This document shows positions 17,635 through 29,884 of a DNA stretch of 64,000 nt, piece by piece. This DNA comes from Acidobacteriota bacterium. Lineage in GTDB: Bacteria > Acidobacteriota > Terriglobia > Terriglobales > Acidobacteriaceae. The stretch's first letter is position 1. Every line of letters starts with the position of its first letter. A program made the position numbers and the translations under genes. The notes beneath the pieces are model-generated. The model was not told the origin of the DNA. It ran no database searches and saw only the letters and a program-made list of their open reading frames with translations. Location: positions 50,516-114,515 of the forward strand of contig JAKAJO010000032.1 of the NCBI GenBank assembly GCA_021813745.1. Direction: 5' to 3'.

Positions 17635-18852
17635 CTACGCCGCTTGCATGGGGATGACACAGCCGAAGGGCGCATCGCGGCCACCCGTCGAAGCCCAGAG
17701 CACCGGATAGTCGGGCACAGAGTCGGGGAAGGCTCCGTAGAGATCCGTCAGAAAGACCAGTGTCTGCGGATGGATTCCATGCGCATTGAGCCAATCAAAG
17801 CAAGGTCCGAAATCGGTGCCGCCTCCGCCGACGGGATCGAGATGAAGCGTCTCGCCGGCCGAGTAGGTATCGACCTTGTGGACCTCGGCGTCGAAGTAGA
17901 GGACATGCACCCGCTCAGGTCGTTGGCCTTCGAGGATGGAACGGATCTCGGCCTCAAAAAGCCGCAGCTGCCGCGCGTTGACCGAACCGGAGCAATCGAC
18001 GGCGATGGCGATTTCGCCGATGCCCTCACGCACGACGCCGGGCAGATAGAGGCCGGACCAGATGTGACGGCGATTGGGCCGCATCCAACTTGAATCGGCC
18101 AGTATGGTGTCGGACCAGAGGCGGCGCAACAGGTCCCGCCAATCAACTTTGGCTTCCGCCGCACCTTCCATGGTTCGCTTCAGTCCAGCAGGGACTTTAC
18201 CGGCCTGCTGGGCCAATGTCGCGGCCTGGTTGACGGCGATCTCCCATTCGCGCGTCTGTTCGTCGTTACCGGATTCGTCCTCACCAGCCTCCGGCGCGTC
18301 GATCACCTGACCGACTCCGCCCTGGCTCTCTGGAACGGAACGCTGATCGTCGCTATTCCCGTTCCCAGTCGAATTGTGCGATTCAGAGTCTTGGCTCTCT
18401 GCCGATTCGCCTTCAGTGCCGGACTCGGGCTGTGTCTCGGCCTCGCGCAGGTTGTAGATATGCTCGGCGCTCATGCCGCGAAAGCGCGGATCGACTAGCA
18501 CATCGTCCGGCAAACTCAGACCGGCATCGAGCAGCAGCGGGTTGATGGCGTAGTCACAAGCCTCGTTCCAGCGCACGGGGTCGCGCTTGGCACGCCGCGT
18601 GTGGTGCTGGAGCGCGGGGTGCATGACCTCGTGCGCCAGCACCCCGGCCAGCGTGGCCGCGTTCAGCGTATCGACGAAAGCCGGGTTGTAGCGGAGCACC
18701 ACGCCGTTGGTCGCCATGGTCAGAATCGAGCGGCACTCCTCGCTCTTCAGCCGAAACAAGAGCGAGCCAAAGAAGGGATGATCGAGCAGAAGGGCCGTAC
18801 GCGCCTTGCGGATGCGCTCCGCCGCAGGAATTTCGTGTGTCATTACAGGCAT
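17635..18852 (-). CDS. VWA domain protein with DUF2201-type metallopeptidase motif
   Basis: The product is 405 residues from ATG 18852, which has GGAGG upstream; ATG 18843 is possible. The N-terminal part carries HEVMH (GVLAHEVMHPALQHHTRR), the hallmark of the DUF2201 putative metallopeptidase domain. A low-complexity acidic linker of Ser, Glu and Asp follows at about 145-205. The C-terminus is a VWA-like domain with a metal-ion-dependent adhesion site D-C-S-G-S (IAVDCSGSVN), G-T-D-F-G and FLTDLYGAF. Such proteins pair with MoxR-type AAA ATPases. The matching MoxR gene lies 12 kb away at 30820..31830, separated by the Druantia-like insertion. Confidence 0.85.
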   Translation of the reverse strand: MPVMTHEIPAAERIRKARTALLLDHPFFGSLLFRLKSEECRSILTMATNGVVLRYNPAFVDTLNAATLAGVLAHEVMHPALQHHTRRAKRDPVRWNEACDYAINPLLLDAGLSLPDDVLVDPRFRGMSAEHIYNLREAETQPESGTEGESAESQDSESHNSTGNGNSDDQRSVPESQGGVGQVIDAPEAGEDESGNDEQTREWEIAVNQAATLAQQAGKVPAGLKRTMEGAAEAKVDWRDLLRRLWSDTILADSSWMRPNRRHIWSGLYLPGVVREGIGEIAIAVDCSGSVNARQLRLFEAEIRSILEGQRPERVHVLYFDAEVHKVDTYSAGETLHLDPVGGGGTDFGPCFDWLNAHGIHPQTLVFLTDLYGAFPDSVPDYPVLWASTGGRDAPFGCVIPMQAA

Positions 18853-19357
18853 AATTTGACTGAGCCTCCAATCATGGGTCAGCCGCGAGTGCGATTCTCC
18901 AGACAGAACTTGGCCGTGGTGGCTACGACACTCTACGCGCATTTACCATGCAATCGGAAAGACCGCTGGCGCTCCAGCGGGCTGCTTCCAAGACATTTAA
19001 GGGAAATCCGTCGCTCAGAAGCCCATGGGGCGATAGAGAGCGGGACTGCGAATCTTCGGCAAGGAGCAGAGTGCGCGATTAACTGCCCGGAACCCGGGAT
19101 TGGCAGCGTGAGCGAGTTGGCGGAGATAACCGGCCAATCGAGAATCTCCCCGGCGAGGAGCGCGGTTATTCGGTACAAAGTTGACGTGCACATCCGAGAT
19201 TCCACAAAATTCCCGATTGCTCCGTCTTCAAATGGAACAATGACAATGACGATAAGGGCAGCGATTGGACTCGTAGTGGTGAATCCGATGTTCGCAGCAA
19301 ATTCAATATTTCTGCGCTAAACTAATCACTTCACAGCGATAAACCTTCGGGTACTTC
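18853..19357. other. Divergent intergenic region between VWA and DruH-like genes
   Basis: About 500 bases that must hold both promoters. I see no convincing gene in either strand: the long plus frame across it continues antisense to the VWA gene and is a shadow. The last 100 bases before the DruH-like ATG are AT-richer and likely contain its promoter. This is also where one junction of the inserted defence locus would be expected. Confidence 0.4.
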
Positions 19358-22300
19358 ATGATTAGCCGATTCGTCCTTTGGAATGACGGTGAGATCATTT
19401 CCTCCCCACAGGAGGAGACGGCGATCCCTCAAGCACTTCCCCTGGCTAAGCGCTTGGCTGTCCGACAGCATCTTATGGAGTCTGGCACCGGCGCCGAAGT
19501 GGTCCTCAACCTCATAGATGGTCGACCTACGTTGCGCCTTGCTTCTGGAGTGACGATCGACGAAATGGAGCTGTCGGTTCGCTCGTATAACTGTCTTAAA
19601 GCCGCTTCAATCGAGACGCTAGATGAATTGCTGAATCGGAAGCCTGCACAATTGATGGAACTACCCAACTTTGGCAGCAAGTGCCTTAGCGAGATCATCG
19701 ATATCGTTCACCACTTTGGCTATCCTTCGTTCGGTGATGCAGTCGCATCTGTGGCTGCTCGGCCAAGACCACTACTGCAGTTAAGCGATATGTCACGCGC
19801 TGTCCAACAGGACCGCGCGAAGATAATCGCGAGTGCTGATGATGTCCTCAGCACTGTGAACGATCAGATCATCCTCCGTCCCGCTTCCAAAACGATGATC
19901 GCCGATCTAGAACTTTCTGTCCGTACGTATAACTGCCTGAAGGCTGCCTCAATTGAGACATTGGATGAACTCCTGAAGTTAAAACCATCCGAGTTGATGG
20001 ACCTGCCTCACTTTGGCCGCAAGTGTCTCAACGAAATCACCGAAATCGTGCGCGAACTCGGCTATCCGCACTTCGGGGATGAAGCGACCAAAGCGGAGTC
20101 GGACAGAGAACTTTCCCTTCGAGAGGGAAGCTCACCAATGGCGTGCCTTCTAGACATTCGCGAACTGGTTCCAGAAGGAGCCCTTGCTGAGCGTTTCATC
20201 GCGCATGGATGGCACAATGTGGCTGATTTCGCACTGCATAGTGTGGAAACTCTAGTCAGATTGGCGGGCGTTCCGACAGAGGAGAGACTGCAGTTGGAGC
20301 GGGCGCTTGGTACCCTCGCTTTAGAACTCCCTATCGATCTCCCAACTTGGTTCTTGTATAACATTCCTGCGTTGCGCGCAGCATTCGGCGCCGAGTTAGA
20401 TCAATTAAAGCTCGCAATGACACACCAAAAGATTGATGGCAGTCGTTGGAGAGAAACCAAGCCTGCGAAGTCACTTAATGAAGAGCTTCTACTATTGGTC
20501 CCAAAATCTTATAACGATCAGAAGCGAAAGGTCATATCGGATCTCCTTGGCTTAGGCGGCAAGGACCCTCTTACACTTGATGAGGCAGCGAAGATTCAAA
20601 CGCGACCCATCACGCGAGAACGCGTCCGGCAGATCGCGCGACCCGTTGCCGATGCACTGAGGGAGCGGGGTCACCAGTTACCGTGGCTGTTGAAGGCTGT
20701 TGCCCAGCTAAAGAGGATCGCTCCCTGCCGACTCAAGCAGGCAGAGCAGGTGTTGATCGACGAGAAGATTCTTGATTCGCCGATAACCGTAGCGGCAATC
20801 ATGGGTCTGGTCCAGCGCTCCGACATTGAACATGACCTCATTTTAGAAGGCGATTCTCTCTTGACCACCGATACAGCCGTGTTGATAAACGCCGTGATGC
20901 GAGCTGCGGGCAAGCTTTCGTCGCATTGGGGTGTCGCAGATTGGCGAGAAGTCGAATTGCTTGTTCCAGAGGTTGAGACTTCGTCGATCAAAGATCAACT
21001 TCGAGATGTTGTGTGGCTGGATACGGAACAGCTTTATTTTGTACTGCCTAACCGAGAGAACAGCCTTGCTAACCGGTTGGCGCGCATTCTTACGGTAACA
21101 CCGAGGTTGAAGCTGACAGAAGCATACCAAGGTGCATTTCGTGACGCGCGCATGGAACAGGAGCGCTTGCCGGAGGCGATGTTTCCGGCCTTTTGCTGTC
21201 TATGGCCTTGGTGCCTTGTTGAAGGGGATGAGGTCGTAGCAAAGACGAGTTTACCTCCCTCTGAGGCTTCAGGAGACGATCTCCTGGTTTTGCTGATACG
21301 GGAGATCGGCCGTCCGGTCCGCCGGCGTGAACTAACTAAACGAGCTGAAGAGCAAGGAATCAGTCTGGAGACGGTGACGGTCTCCCTATCGTATAGCAAT
21401 GTCATCGCCTCGAAAAACGGATACTTCGCTGTCATCGGTGATCCAAGGTTGGAGGAGTTTGGAGATAGTGAGGTAGCTGCGCTGGTAGAAGATTTGACAC
21501 CTCCAAAAGAGTCCGAGGAAAGCCAACTCGTGCCGGATGAGAATTCAGACGAATTTCCCGGGCTTTTGATGTTTGCGGTGGAGGCACGAGTAGCTGAGCT
21601 TGAGTTAACGACGCCCTGGTCAGTGAGCGAACTTCGTCTCAGCCAGCATGACCGTGAGCGGTTGCTCGCGTGGGGACAATTAGCTGAGTGGGATTTTCAT
21701 GACGATTTCCGTAATTACCAGACCAAACGCGGCGAAAAAGTGCGAAAGCGAACTACGTTGGGACTCGCATTTCTACTTTTCGCATCGGAAGCAGTCCGAC
21801 GATTTGGTGACTCCAGTTCTGTATGGCCAGCGATCGAACGAGTCCTGGGTGAGCATCAGAAGAATTTGTTCATGTTTCGTACCGGTCTCCCAAAACCTGC
21901 TCTGCGGGAGGCAGTGGAAAGCGCTTGCCGGACATTCGGCCTGCGGCACGGATTTGAGGACGTTGGCCAGCAGGTCTGGGTGCGGACTATTTGGCTACAG
22001 TCCGGCCTGTTGTGCTCGCACATACCTGGGCTCGCAGCGATGCTGACGGAACCCACAAATTTTCTTCCTCTAGCAATCCAGCTTTTGCTAGATACGGAAG
22101 GACCGAATGCATCGCCTTCGTTCCAAGCATCGTGGAAGATGCTACAAAACATACACTTCGGGGCAGTGAACGCGCAGGCTGCGGTGGAACGCTTTGGCAG
22201 AGATGCTTGGCTATCGCCCTTTCCGGTAGAAGATCTACTCGCGCAGTGTCTGACGGCAAGGCACAGGCACGAGTGTGACACGATTGAACCTCAGTCCGCG

Positions 22301-24388
22301 ATTCCGGAAAATGCTTACCACTATTTCCAGGCTCCAGCGCTCCGATGGGAAAGTGATGAGGCTTATCTGGAATATGACTTAAATCAGTCGGCCCCGCAAT
22401 GGCGCGAAGCGGCAGCGCTGGTTTTTCTATGCGAGGATCCTTTCCGGAGAGAACGTGTCCCGATCGAGAATGATCGCTGGCGATTGCCGGGCGGCCCTAT
22501 GCTAGTGCCTCTGACACGGCGGGAAGAGGCCGGCTTCCGCTTTAAGTTAATGCAGGGCAAAGAAGAAGTCTTTTCAGGTTGGGAGGGTATTGGTCTTCAG
22601 CCTAAGACGTTCTTTACGTTTTTTCGTGCGTCGGGTGCAATGGTGCCGTCGGCGGACGACGTACCGCAAAACGAGGAAGTTGTATTGCTGCATAATGCGG
22701 CGATCCAGGTCAACGGGCTCGACGCCCCGCCAGTTTTCCGTGTGGTTTTACGCGGAACATGCCGGTTGACGCGCCTACCAGTGGGCGCGGTCACGCGAAT
22801 CCGACTGCTGAATTCTGACGGCACTATTCTCTGGAGTTTTCCTCTACAAGAAGCCTCCTCTGCTCGCGAAGTCATGCCGCTATTAACGGTACGCAGCGGG
22901 AGATGGGGCACAGCAGTCGATGTGGCACTCCCGGAATTGCCGTTCACTGCGGAATATTTGCGGTTAAACAGTGGAGAAGTGGTTCAGATATCTCACTCCA
23001 ACGGCCGCGTATCGTTGCCGGAATCCCCAGGCTTAGGACGAGCGCAGATGGGGCGGCTATTTGGGCCATCGAGTACGTGTACGCGCTCAGCGAGGGTAAA
23101 GTTGCGCCAACTCGGCACGGACTTCGGAGCCGCGCTTGAAATGAATGGCTGTTGGCTGCCGCTTGATGGATCTGCGACTCTCGATGCTGCAATGTTGCGA
23201 ACCCATCGCTTGCTTGCAAAAGTGAAGGCCCAGCTCAGCACAGACAAAGATTGGTGCTGGATGGAAGGCAGTCGGGCGCTAGCCGGCGTGCGCAGTTTCG
23301 GAACATTTCTGGCTGGTGTGCACGGATTGGGCGAGTGCCTTAACCTGGTTCGCGGAACCTATAACAGCTCAGAAATCGAAGTAGCGGCTGCGCGCGCAGT
23401 GGTGGATGACGGTTTCTTGCGATCTGTGCAGATCGAGACCGATGGGAGATGGTGCGCGCAACTGCCCTTTGAGGAGCCTCTCGAAGCAGAGCATTCATTG
23501 TGGATATGGGCAGAGGATTCACCCCTTCCTCGGAAGGTACCAAGAGATCTGATGGAGAAGAGTGGCTTTACGCTACGGTGGAGTGGTGCCACAGAAGCAC
23601 CTGTATTTGGCTGGGCATTCTCGGTTGCTGGCGCACGGGTAGGTTCGATAGTCCGTCCGGAGATGCTGGGCAAATTGATAAAAAATGTGATAGGCACACC
23701 CTGGGACGAAGCAGCGATGTGGCTGCGTTGGTGGCATGTTCCTGTGCTTCGCGCCGATGTGCGAGATATTGTGGCAAAACGCGTATGGGAACACCCGGTG
23801 GAGACAATAAAAGCCTGGCTTCTACCTGCGCATCCGAGCTCAGGAATAATGTTTGATGAGCTTCGGGAAGAGGCGTGGAGCGCCGCTGCGCGAGAATACT
23901 TGTGGGGCTGGCGGCCCGATCCGAAGCAGGCGGTGGAACTTGTAAAGTTGGTGGGTATCTGGGCAGGCGCTATCGAGCATGACAGCCGAAAACCGCCGTC
24001 CCTCGAATCCGTGGGGCTGCTGGCCCGAATGAGCCCAATTCTGCTCACTGATGTAATCACTAAGGCGCTGCCCGAGTTGTATCAGTTTCCGAAGCCGCAG
24101 TTGGCCGTGCTTTTAGGAATGGCGCTAGAAACGATTAATCCCAATGCGCTCGATAGCACCTTTCGATTGGACGACCTGTGCGAGCGTTATGCAAAAGCCG
24201 AGAGTAGACTTGACGGGCGCTTTATTATGACCAGCTTGATTGGTGCAGCACACGCCTTGTTGCGGGATGAGACACCGGAGACACATAACCTTCGGATCGC
24301 ATTTCATCAAGCAGGACTACGGGAATTAATTTGCGTGGCGCTGCTGCGCGACGTTCTGGATCGATGGCGGGAAGGAGCCAAGGACTGA
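19358..24388 (+). CDS. DruH-like protein with two alpha-CTD repeats and a sigma R4 motif
   Basis: The product is 1676 residues. Residues 66-126 and 180-241 are near-identical repeats closely matching the RNA polymerase alpha C-terminal domain ([32 protein letters not shown]; the second [32 protein letters not shown]). A weaker third unit may lie at 273-320. Residues 388-438 ([20 protein letters not shown]) match sigma-70 region 4. The remaining 1200 residues are unrecognised. Size and pairing with a giant DUF1998-type helicase suggest DruH of Druantia type III; this naming is inferred from operon context, not from a specific DruH motif. It may bind promoter-like DNA. Confidence 0.6.
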   Translation: MISRFVLWNDGEIISSPQEETAIPQALPLAKRLAVRQHLMESGTGAEVVLNLIDGRPTLRLASGVTIDEMELSVRSYNCLKAASIETLDELLNRKPAQLMELPNFGSKCLSEIIDIVHHFGYPSFGDAVASVAARPRPLLQLSDMSRAVQQDRAKIIASADDVLSTVNDQIILRPASKTMIADLELSVRTYNCLKAASIETLDELLKLKPSELMDLPHFGRKCLNEITEIVRELGYPHFGDEATKAESDRELSLREGSSPMACLLDIRELVPEGALAERFIAHGWHNVADFALHSVETLVRLAGVPTEERLQLERALGTLALELPIDLPTWFLYNIPALRAAFGAELDQLKLAMTHQKIDGSRWRETKPAKSLNEELLLLVPKSYNDQKRKVISDLLGLGGKDPLTLDEAAKIQTRPITRERVRQIARPVADALRERGHQLPWLLKAVAQLKRIAPCRLKQAEQVLIDEKILDSPITVAAIMGLVQRSDIEHDLILEGDSLLTTDTAVLINAVMRAAGKLSSHWGVADWREVELLVPEVETSSIKDQLRDVVWLDTEQLYFVLPNRENSLANRLARILTVTPRLKLTEAYQGAFRDARMEQERLPEAMFPAFCCLWPWCLVEGDEVVAKTSLPPSEASGDDLLVLLIREIGRPVRRRELTKRAEEQGISLETVTVSLSYSNVIASKNGYFAVIGDPRLEEFGDSEVAALVEDLTPPKESEESQLVPDENSDEFPGLLMFAVEARVAELELTTPWSVSELRLSQHDRERLLAWGQLAEWDFHDDFRNYQTKRGEKVRKRTTLGLAFLLFASEAVRRFGDSSSVWPAIERVLGEHQKNLFMFRTGLPKPALREAVESACRTFGLRHGFEDVGQQVWVRTIWLQSGLLCSHIPGLAAMLTEPTNFLPLAIQLLLDTEGPNASPSFQASWKMLQNIHFGAVNAQAAVERFGRDAWLSPFPVEDLLAQCLTARHRHECDTIEPQSAIPENAYHYFQAPALRWESDEAYLEYDLNQSAPQWREAAALVFLCEDPFRRERVPIENDRWRLPGGPMLVPLTRREEAGFRFKLMQGKEEVFSGWEGIGLQPKTFFTFFRASGAMVPSADDVPQNEEVVLLHNAAIQVNGLDAPPVFRVVLRGTCRLTRLPVGAVTRIRLLNSDGTILWSFPLQEASSAREVMPLLTVRSGRWGTAVDVALPELPFTAEYLRLNSGEVVQISHSNGRVSLPESPGLGRAQMGRLFGPSSTCTRSARVKLRQLGTDFGAALEMNGCWLPLDGSATLDAAMLRTHRLLAKVKAQLSTDKDWCWMEGSRALAGVRSFGTFLAGVHGLGECLNLVRGTYNSSEIEVAAARAVVDDGFLRSVQIETDGRWCAQLPFEEPLEAEHSLWIWAEDSPLPRKVPRDLMEKSGFTLRWSGATEAPVFGWAFSVAGARVGSIVRPEMLGKLIKNVIGTPWDEAAMWLRWWHVPVLRADVRDIVAKRVWEHPVETIKAWLLPAHPSSGIMFDELREEAWSAAAREYLWGWRPDPKQAVELVKLVGIWAGAIEHDSRKPPSLESVGLLARMSPILLTDVITKALPELYQFPKPQLAVLLGMALETINPNALDSTFRLDDLCERYAKAESRLDGRFIMTSLIGAAHALLRDETPETHNLRIAFHQAGLRELICVALLRDVLDRWREGAKD

Positions 24389-24390
24389 GA

Positions 24391-27300
24391 ATGCCAATGC
24401 AAGAAACCCTTCATCTCGACGCACTGGAAGCACAAACCAAATTGCGAGAGCGGCTTGTTGGACTGGCGCGAGATGAAGCGTATTTGCGGCGCCCGGAACT
24501 TCGGCAAGCATGCGAGGCCCTGTGGCTCGCAAACAGCGACTCACAGGGCCTGATGAGCGAACTGTGGGTCGAACCACTCTTCCCCGCCGAATCGTTGAAC
24601 AATACGCTCAGCAATATGGTAGGGGGCTCGTCCTTACTAGTAGATCAGCTTAGTCGTACAGGCGTGATGCCACTTGACCGTGCACTATATCAACACCAAG
24701 CCGAGGCTCTGAGCGCAGAACTTGCGTCAAGATCTCCTGGTTCACGACCTGCGCTAATTGTTACTGCACCCACCGGGGCTGGTAAAACTGAAGCCTTCCT
24801 GCTGCCGATGCTGAACGATCTGTTTTCGCATCCCCGAAAGGGAGACGAAAAGGGTGTACGAGCAATATTGTTGTACCCTCTGAACGCTCTCGTAAATGAT
24901 CAAGTGGAAAGGTTGGCCACATGGTTACACGGGCAGAGCAATGTTACCTTTGTGCACTATACCGGTGAGACCCCCCGAGAAAGTCCAGGGGAGTTGGAAG
25001 CGCAGCGGGATCCCTGTCGCCTTCTAACGAGGCTGGAGGCGCAACGCAATCCACCTGACATCCTGGTGACGAACTACTCGATGCTAGAGTACCTGCTGTG
25101 CCGCCCCCAAGATGCTCCTCTGTTCGGCAATGCACTGCGAACCTTGGTGCTCGATGAGGCACATCTGTATAACGGTAGTCTAGCGACTGAGATCGCACTT
25201 CTGCTGCGGCGCGTAATGCTGCGGTGCTGCGTGCGCCCCGAAGACGTCCTTCAGATTGCAACCTCAGCGACGTTGGGTGGATCCGAAGCAGACCTAACTA
25301 CTTTCGCTAGCGATTTATTTTCCAAAGACGCTGATATGACGTTTCATATCGAGGGCAAAACAGCACGGCGCGAGTTGCCCCTGGTGCATGAACGCGCGCG
25401 ACCGCTAGATCCAAACATGCTGGTCGAATTTGTGGATGCACTACGGTTACGACCCATGCTAGACCACAGATCGTTGCTGGAAGACGCCGATTTGTGTGCG
25501 CTGATCCGCGATCACGCAACGAAGCTTGTAGAGGGTTCACAACGGCTAGATGCCGCTGAGACAAAACCAGCACGCTTACTCGCCTCTTTGTTGCGACGGA
25601 CGCCTGAGCTGCACGAAGTTGATGAACTCTTTTGGGAGAACCACTTATCGCGCGCAGTGATTCCGTTGGCAAAGGTAGTAGAAAAGCTTTGGGGCCGTCA
25701 AAGTGCAGAGGGAATGCGTGCAACGATCGCGTTCTTGCAGCTAGGAGCACAAGGTCGCGATCGCTTCGAAGAACTTCCAGTACTTCCGCACAAATTGCAT
25801 CTCCTAGTGCGTGCGCCGGGTGAGGTATCAGTATGTCTGAACTCCAACTGTGCGGGTGACGGCCCGCGGATGCCCGGATATGGTGCGTTGACGCTCGATG
25901 GTGGACAGCAGTGTGCTTACTGCGGCAGCCGCGTTCTCACACTAGCACGCTGTAGCCGCTGTGGAGAGGATCTGGTAGCAGGCGTAATGCCCCGGAGTGA
26001 GCTGTATCCGGTTGGTCAGATGAGACATGCAGGGCGGAACAATGTACGTGGTGCGCAGCCCAATGACCCAAAGTTCTTCCATATTGACATGGAGAGCACT
26101 GCATTTTTTAACGTGCACACGGGCGAATTGGAGTTCGATCGTTCGGATACTGTCGTGGCACTACAGCAGGTAGATACTTGCCCGAACTGCGGAGCAGAAG
26201 ATGAGCACTTCCGCACAATGCAATTGTCGGATGGCCTGGTACTGCCGGTGGTTGCGGAAACACTGCTTGCTACGCTTCCAGTGATGCCCGCGCCTCAACG
26301 CGGATGGCTGCCGGCAGGTGGGCGTCGCTTGCTATCGTTCAGCGATAGCCGCTCTCGCGCCGCGCGGCTTGGGCCCATGTTGACACGCAGCCATGAGATT
26401 CAGATGGGGCGCGAGCTGATCGAACTTGTACTCGCCAAGGCCGGGGGAGGCTCTGGAGTTGTGCGGCTGCGAGAGCATAGAGTACAGCAACTAAAGGAGC
26501 AGCTTGCCGATCCGCAGTGGACAGGCGGCGCACGCGAAGAACTCGTAGCTGAACTACACCGCGCGCAAAATGAGTTGGCGGCTGCGGGCCTGGGTTTGGA
26601 GGTTACCGCTCTCGAAGAGCGAATTGCACGGGAGTCTATGCTGCGGGAGTTCTATGCGCGATCCAGTGCGAGTAAACAGACGGCCGCGCAGTGGCGTGAA
26701 AAAGGCCAGGCCCTCTGGGATCTGAATGGGAGCCTGATGGCGAAGGAAGTGCCCCGGATTGTTGCGCGCGAGTTGGCCGTTCCTACCTGGGAGCGGATCA
26801 CGCTGGAGTCGTGCGGACTAGTGGAGATCGTATATCCAGGTACGGAGATGCTCAAGCCGCCACTCGGGCTGGGCTTTACGGCATCATTCACGGCGTCACT
26901 GGCGGCCATGTGGCCACAATTGGTTGCTGCTTTGCTGGATATCGTACGCAAAGACCGTGCGATCACATTGGGTTCGTATGAACGTGACCGTTACGAATAT
27001 GCAACGCCGTTAGGCAAGTGGATTGCGTTGCATGCGCGAGCGAACACGTCGCTGGTGCCGTTTGGAGGATCGACCACGGACAGCAGAGCTCGTCGGCCAC
27101 AACTCGTGCGGAGACTGGTTGAGCGACTAGGGCTGAGCGGCGATCAGGATGAGTTAGTAGGGAGGATACTGGAGGCCATCTTCCAGCAGATCGTGGAGCG
27201 AGCGCACGGTGACTTTGCGTCATGGGTGGAAGCCGAAGATCGTGATGCTGGGTTTGATGCTCGATACGCTTTTCGGCTGAAGCTGGCCGGACTCCGTGTG

Positions 27301-29493
27301 CGCCGGCCTCTGCAATTGTACCGATGCAAACTGACTGGGGAACTCTGGCCGCGCTCGCTAGCGGGTCTCTCAACTGTGCCCGGCGATGGCGATTGTGACT
27401 TGCAGCAGATCACCCATGAGGATGCTGACCACGACTCGCGCTTTGCACGGGCACGCGAGGAATTCCGTAACTCTGAAATTTTCCGCATGGGGAACTGGTC
27501 CGATGAGCACTCGGCACAGCTCAAGGCAGAGGAGAACAGGCGTCTGCAGCATCTGTTCGCAAGTGGCGCTCGCAATGTGCTGTCGGCAACAACGACACTC
27601 GAAGTCGGCATTGACATTGGGGGGCTCTCAGCAGTCTTGCTCGGGAATGTTCCCCCCTCGCGCGCGAGTTACCAACAGCGCGGTGGACGTGCTGGTCGGA
27701 GGGCCGATGGCTCATCGATGGTGTGCACGTACGCGCACCATCGACCATTCGATCTCGCGGTGTTTAGCGCATTCAATGATTTTTACAGTAAACCATTGCG
27801 GAAGCCGGTCGTGAGGTTGGAGCGCGAACGTTTCGGGCGTAAACACGCACATGCGCTGCTTCTGGGGGAATTCTTTCGTCGCATTTACCCGCCAGGGAAA
27901 TGGACCGGCACGATGACGGCATATAACCAAATGGGGTGGCTGTGCGACGAGCCAAGGATACCGAGGCAGATACCGGACCAAGCGCGTATCGAGGTGCTCG
28001 AAACCCCGCAACGCTGCGCACTCAACGGTAATCATCCATGGTTTGTGCCTGAAGATGCGCCGTTCGAACTGTTCTGCCATTTTTTGCATTATCTGAGACG
28101 GACCGATGAGGAGATAAAAGCAGATATTGCGAGGTTGCTCAAACGAACTCCCCTCGAAGGACATGTGGATGCCGTTATTGCATATGCACATGAGAGCTTT
28201 GTTGAGGCTTGTGCAACATGGAAGAAGGACTATGCAGGGCTGAAAAGCGCATGGCTTGCCGCAGTTGCAGCGGGTGCTAAGAACTCGGTGCTTAATGCGA
28301 TCCACTATCAAGCGAAGGCTCTGTGGCAGACGGAGACGATCGCGGCCTTGGCAGAGAAGCGATTCTTGCCGCGCTACGGTTTTCCCATTAGCGTGCAATC
28401 GCTCACTGTTCAAACAGATGGCGCGGAAGAACCTGTTCAGTTCCAACGAAGCTCAACTTTGGCGTTGAGTGAGTATGTGCCGGGCTCTGTCTTGCTTGGA
28501 GGTGGCAAAAGCTACTCATCGCACGGGGTACTGAGCTTCTGGTCGGAAACCGCCAATAGAAGCTTCGGACTGCGCAAATATCTGTATCAGTGCGCGAATG
28601 GTCATCAATGGACGGAACTCCAGCCATTGGTTGTGGAGGCATGTCCTCGTTGCCAGGCACCATTGGCGTGCTCAAACAAGGAACTTTTGTTGCCACGTTT
28701 CGGATATTCCACAGCAATATGGGATGGGCCGACCTGGGAAACAGACCAAGAGCGAGTAGGGGTTACGCAGGTATTGGCGTCGATGTTGCTCTCTGCGACC
28801 CCAGCACACACGGTAGAAGATTTCGCAGGTATAACAGGGTTAGACGTGCAGTTATTCGAGAATGCCGATCTGTTGGCAGTGAACGCGGGACAATACGAGT
28901 GCGGTTTCGCCCTGTGTACTCGCTGTGGTTTTGCAAACAGCATGCGCAACGTGACTGACGATCTGCCCGGTCTCGACGGCGTTCCGTTCTGCGAGCATCT
29001 AGCAATTACAGGCAAAAGTGGTAATAATCGTCCTTGCTGGAAGCAAGGCGAGGATGAATTGGTGATTCGGCACCTGCACTTTGCCGCTGAGCACAATACG
29101 GATTTGCTGCAACTCGACCTTGAGCGCACCAACTCACTGCGGACGCTTTCCATGGCCGTAACCTTCGCGTATGCGATCCACCTTGCAGCAGCAGAGCTTC
29201 TTGAAATTGACATTCGCGAGATAAGCCTATCGACTGAAGATCTCCGTCAAGGAACCAGGTGGCGTTTCTATCTCTACGACAGCGATGCTGGGGGCTCCGG
29301 GCATGTCGCCGAATTGCTCGCGAGAGAAGCAGGACTTAAAGAAGCTCTTCTTAGAGTTCTACGGCGCGATTCTCCTCACAACAGTCGTTGTCGTGATGCC
29401 TGTTTACGATGCCTGCTCACACAAGATAGCCAAGAAGCATATGCCAGAGGTTTGCTTGATCGCCGTGGGTTGCTTGAAATGCTTGGTGGCTAA
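24391..29493 (+). CDS. DruE-like giant DEAD/DEAH helicase with DUF1998-type C-terminus
   Basis: The 1700-residue product starts at ATG 24391, two bases after the previous stop; an ATG at 24331 would overlap that gene. Walker A is at about residue 127 ([12 protein letters not shown]), the DEAH box at about 254 ([11 protein letters not shown]) and motif III SATLGG soon after. Motif VI is at about 1095 ([10 protein letters not shown]). Cys-rich zinc segments lie at about 490-610 ([28 protein letters not shown]). The C-terminus has the DUF1998/MZB signature ([11 protein letters not shown], then C-x3-C-x2-C). Size, fold order and pairing match DruE of Druantia. DISARM is less likely because no methylase or DrmB-like gene accompanies it. 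Confidence 0.75.
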   Translation: MPMQETLHLDALEAQTKLRERLVGLARDEAYLRRPELRQACEALWLANSDSQGLMSELWVEPLFPAESLNNTLSNMVGGSSLLVDQLSRTGVMPLDRALYQHQAEALSAELASRSPGSRPALIVTAPTGAGKTEAFLLPMLNDLFSHPRKGDEKGVRAILLYPLNALVNDQVERLATWLHGQSNVTFVHYTGETPRESPGELEAQRDPCRLLTRLEAQRNPPDILVTNYSMLEYLLCRPQDAPLFGNALRTLVLDEAHLYNGSLATEIALLLRRVMLRCCVRPEDVLQIATSATLGGSEADLTTFASDLFSKDADMTFHIEGKTARRELPLVHERARPLDPNMLVEFVDALRLRPMLDHRSLLEDADLCALIRDHATKLVEGSQRLDAAETKPARLLASLLRRTPELHEVDELFWENHLSRAVIPLAKVVEKLWGRQSAEGMRATIAFLQLGAQGRDRFEELPVLPHKLHLLVRAPGEVSVCLNSNCAGDGPRMPGYGALTLDGGQQCAYCGSRVLTLARCSRCGEDLVAGVMPRSELYPVGQMRHAGRNNVRGAQPNDPKFFHIDMESTAFFNVHTGELEFDRSDTVVALQQVDTCPNCGAEDEHFRTMQLSDGLVLPVVAETLLATLPVMPAPQRGWLPAGGRRLLSFSDSRSRAARLGPMLTRSHEIQMGRELIELVLAKAGGGSGVVRLREHRVQQLKEQLADPQWTGGAREELVAELHRAQNELAAAGLGLEVTALEERIARESMLREFYARSSASKQTAAQWREKGQALWDLNGSLMAKEVPRIVARELAVPTWERITLESCGLVEIVYPGTEMLKPPLGLGFTASFTASLAAMWPQLVAALLDIVRKDRAITLGSYERDRYEYATPLGKWIALHARANTSLVPFGGSTTDSRARRPQLVRRLVERLGLSGDQDELVGRILEAIFQQIVERAHGDFASWVEAEDRDAGFDARYAFRLKLAGLRVRRPLQLYRCKLTGELWPRSLAGLSTVPGDGDCDLQQITHEDADHDSRFARAREEFRNSEIFRMGNWSDEHSAQLKAEENRRLQHLFASGARNVLSATTTLEVGIDIGGLSAVLLGNVPPSRASYQQRGGRAGRRADGSSMVCTYAHHRPFDLAVFSAFNDFYSKPLRKPVVRLERERFGRKHAHALLLGEFFRRIYPPGKWTGTMTAYNQMGWLCDEPRIPRQIPDQARIEVLETPQRCALNGNHPWFVPEDAPFELFCHFLHYLRRTDEEIKADIARLLKRTPLEGHVDAVIAYAHESFVEACATWKKDYAGLKSAWLAAVAAGAKNSVLNAIHYQAKALWQTETIAALAEKRFLPRYGFPISVQSLTVQTDGAEEPVQFQRSSTLALSEYVPGSVLLGGGKSYSSHGVLSFWSETANRSFGLRKYLYQCANGHQWTELQPLVVEACPRCQAPLACSNKELLLPRFGYSTAIWDGPTWETDQERVGVTQVLASMLLSATPAHTVEDFAGITGLDVQLFENADLLAVNAGQYECGFALCTRCGFANSMRNVTDDLPGLDGVPFCEHLAITGKSGNNRPCWKQGEDELVIRHLHFAAEHNTDLLQLDLERTNSLRTLSMAVTFAYAIHLAAAELLEIDIREISLSTEDLRQGTRWRFYLYDSDAGGSGHVAELLAREAGLKEALLRVLRRDSPHNSRCRDACLRCLLTQDSQEAYARGLLDRRGLLEMLGG

Positions 29494-29884
29494 TATCTCT
29501 TCGCTGGCTAAAGGGCGACAAACGGGCAGTCGACACGAAAGTAGATGGGGGTGCTCCCGGCGCAAGAGACCCGGAAAAAATGCGCCTGACCGTCTCACAG
29601 AGGCCGATGTAGTCTTGTAGCTCCTCCCAGGTCTCTCGTTTCAACTAGTCCCGTCTTCCAGCAGCGACTGCAATCGTCGCGCACTCACCGACAAAAGATC
29701 AGTAAAGCGAAATCGCAAGCGGATGTTGTTTGCCACTTAGAAGTTAGCGAGTGCCCAGCGATCTACAGAGGACTCCGGTGCTGGGTGTTGACTTCGGGGC
29801 AATGCGCTCAACGACAGGTTATGGACCGGTCGTCGGCAAAAACTGGCTACACCGACTAATGCATGGGTGCAGTGAAATCGTACC
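29494..29884. other. Intergenic stretch between DruE-like and DUF3150-like genes
   Basis: About 390 bases separating convergent genes. A TTG-started minus-strand frame near 29644 (KRETWEELQDYIGLCETVRR) looks protein-like for about 25 residues and then loses character, which could be a decayed gene end. No clear terminator hairpin, repeat or att-like sequence was found. Confidence 0.35.

Noticed and set aside
18601..19320. 239-codon plus-strand ORF across the VWA start
   Set aside because: It runs antisense to clear VWA coding sequence and its product has no protein-like pattern.
23359..24060. 233-codon ORF antisense to the DruH-like gene
   Set aside because: Ser/Arg-rich shadow of a well supported long gene.
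24391..29493. DISARM DrmA as identity of the giant helicase
   Set aside because: No methyltransferase, DrmB or DrmC-like partner is adjacent, and the length and two-gene layout fit Druantia better.
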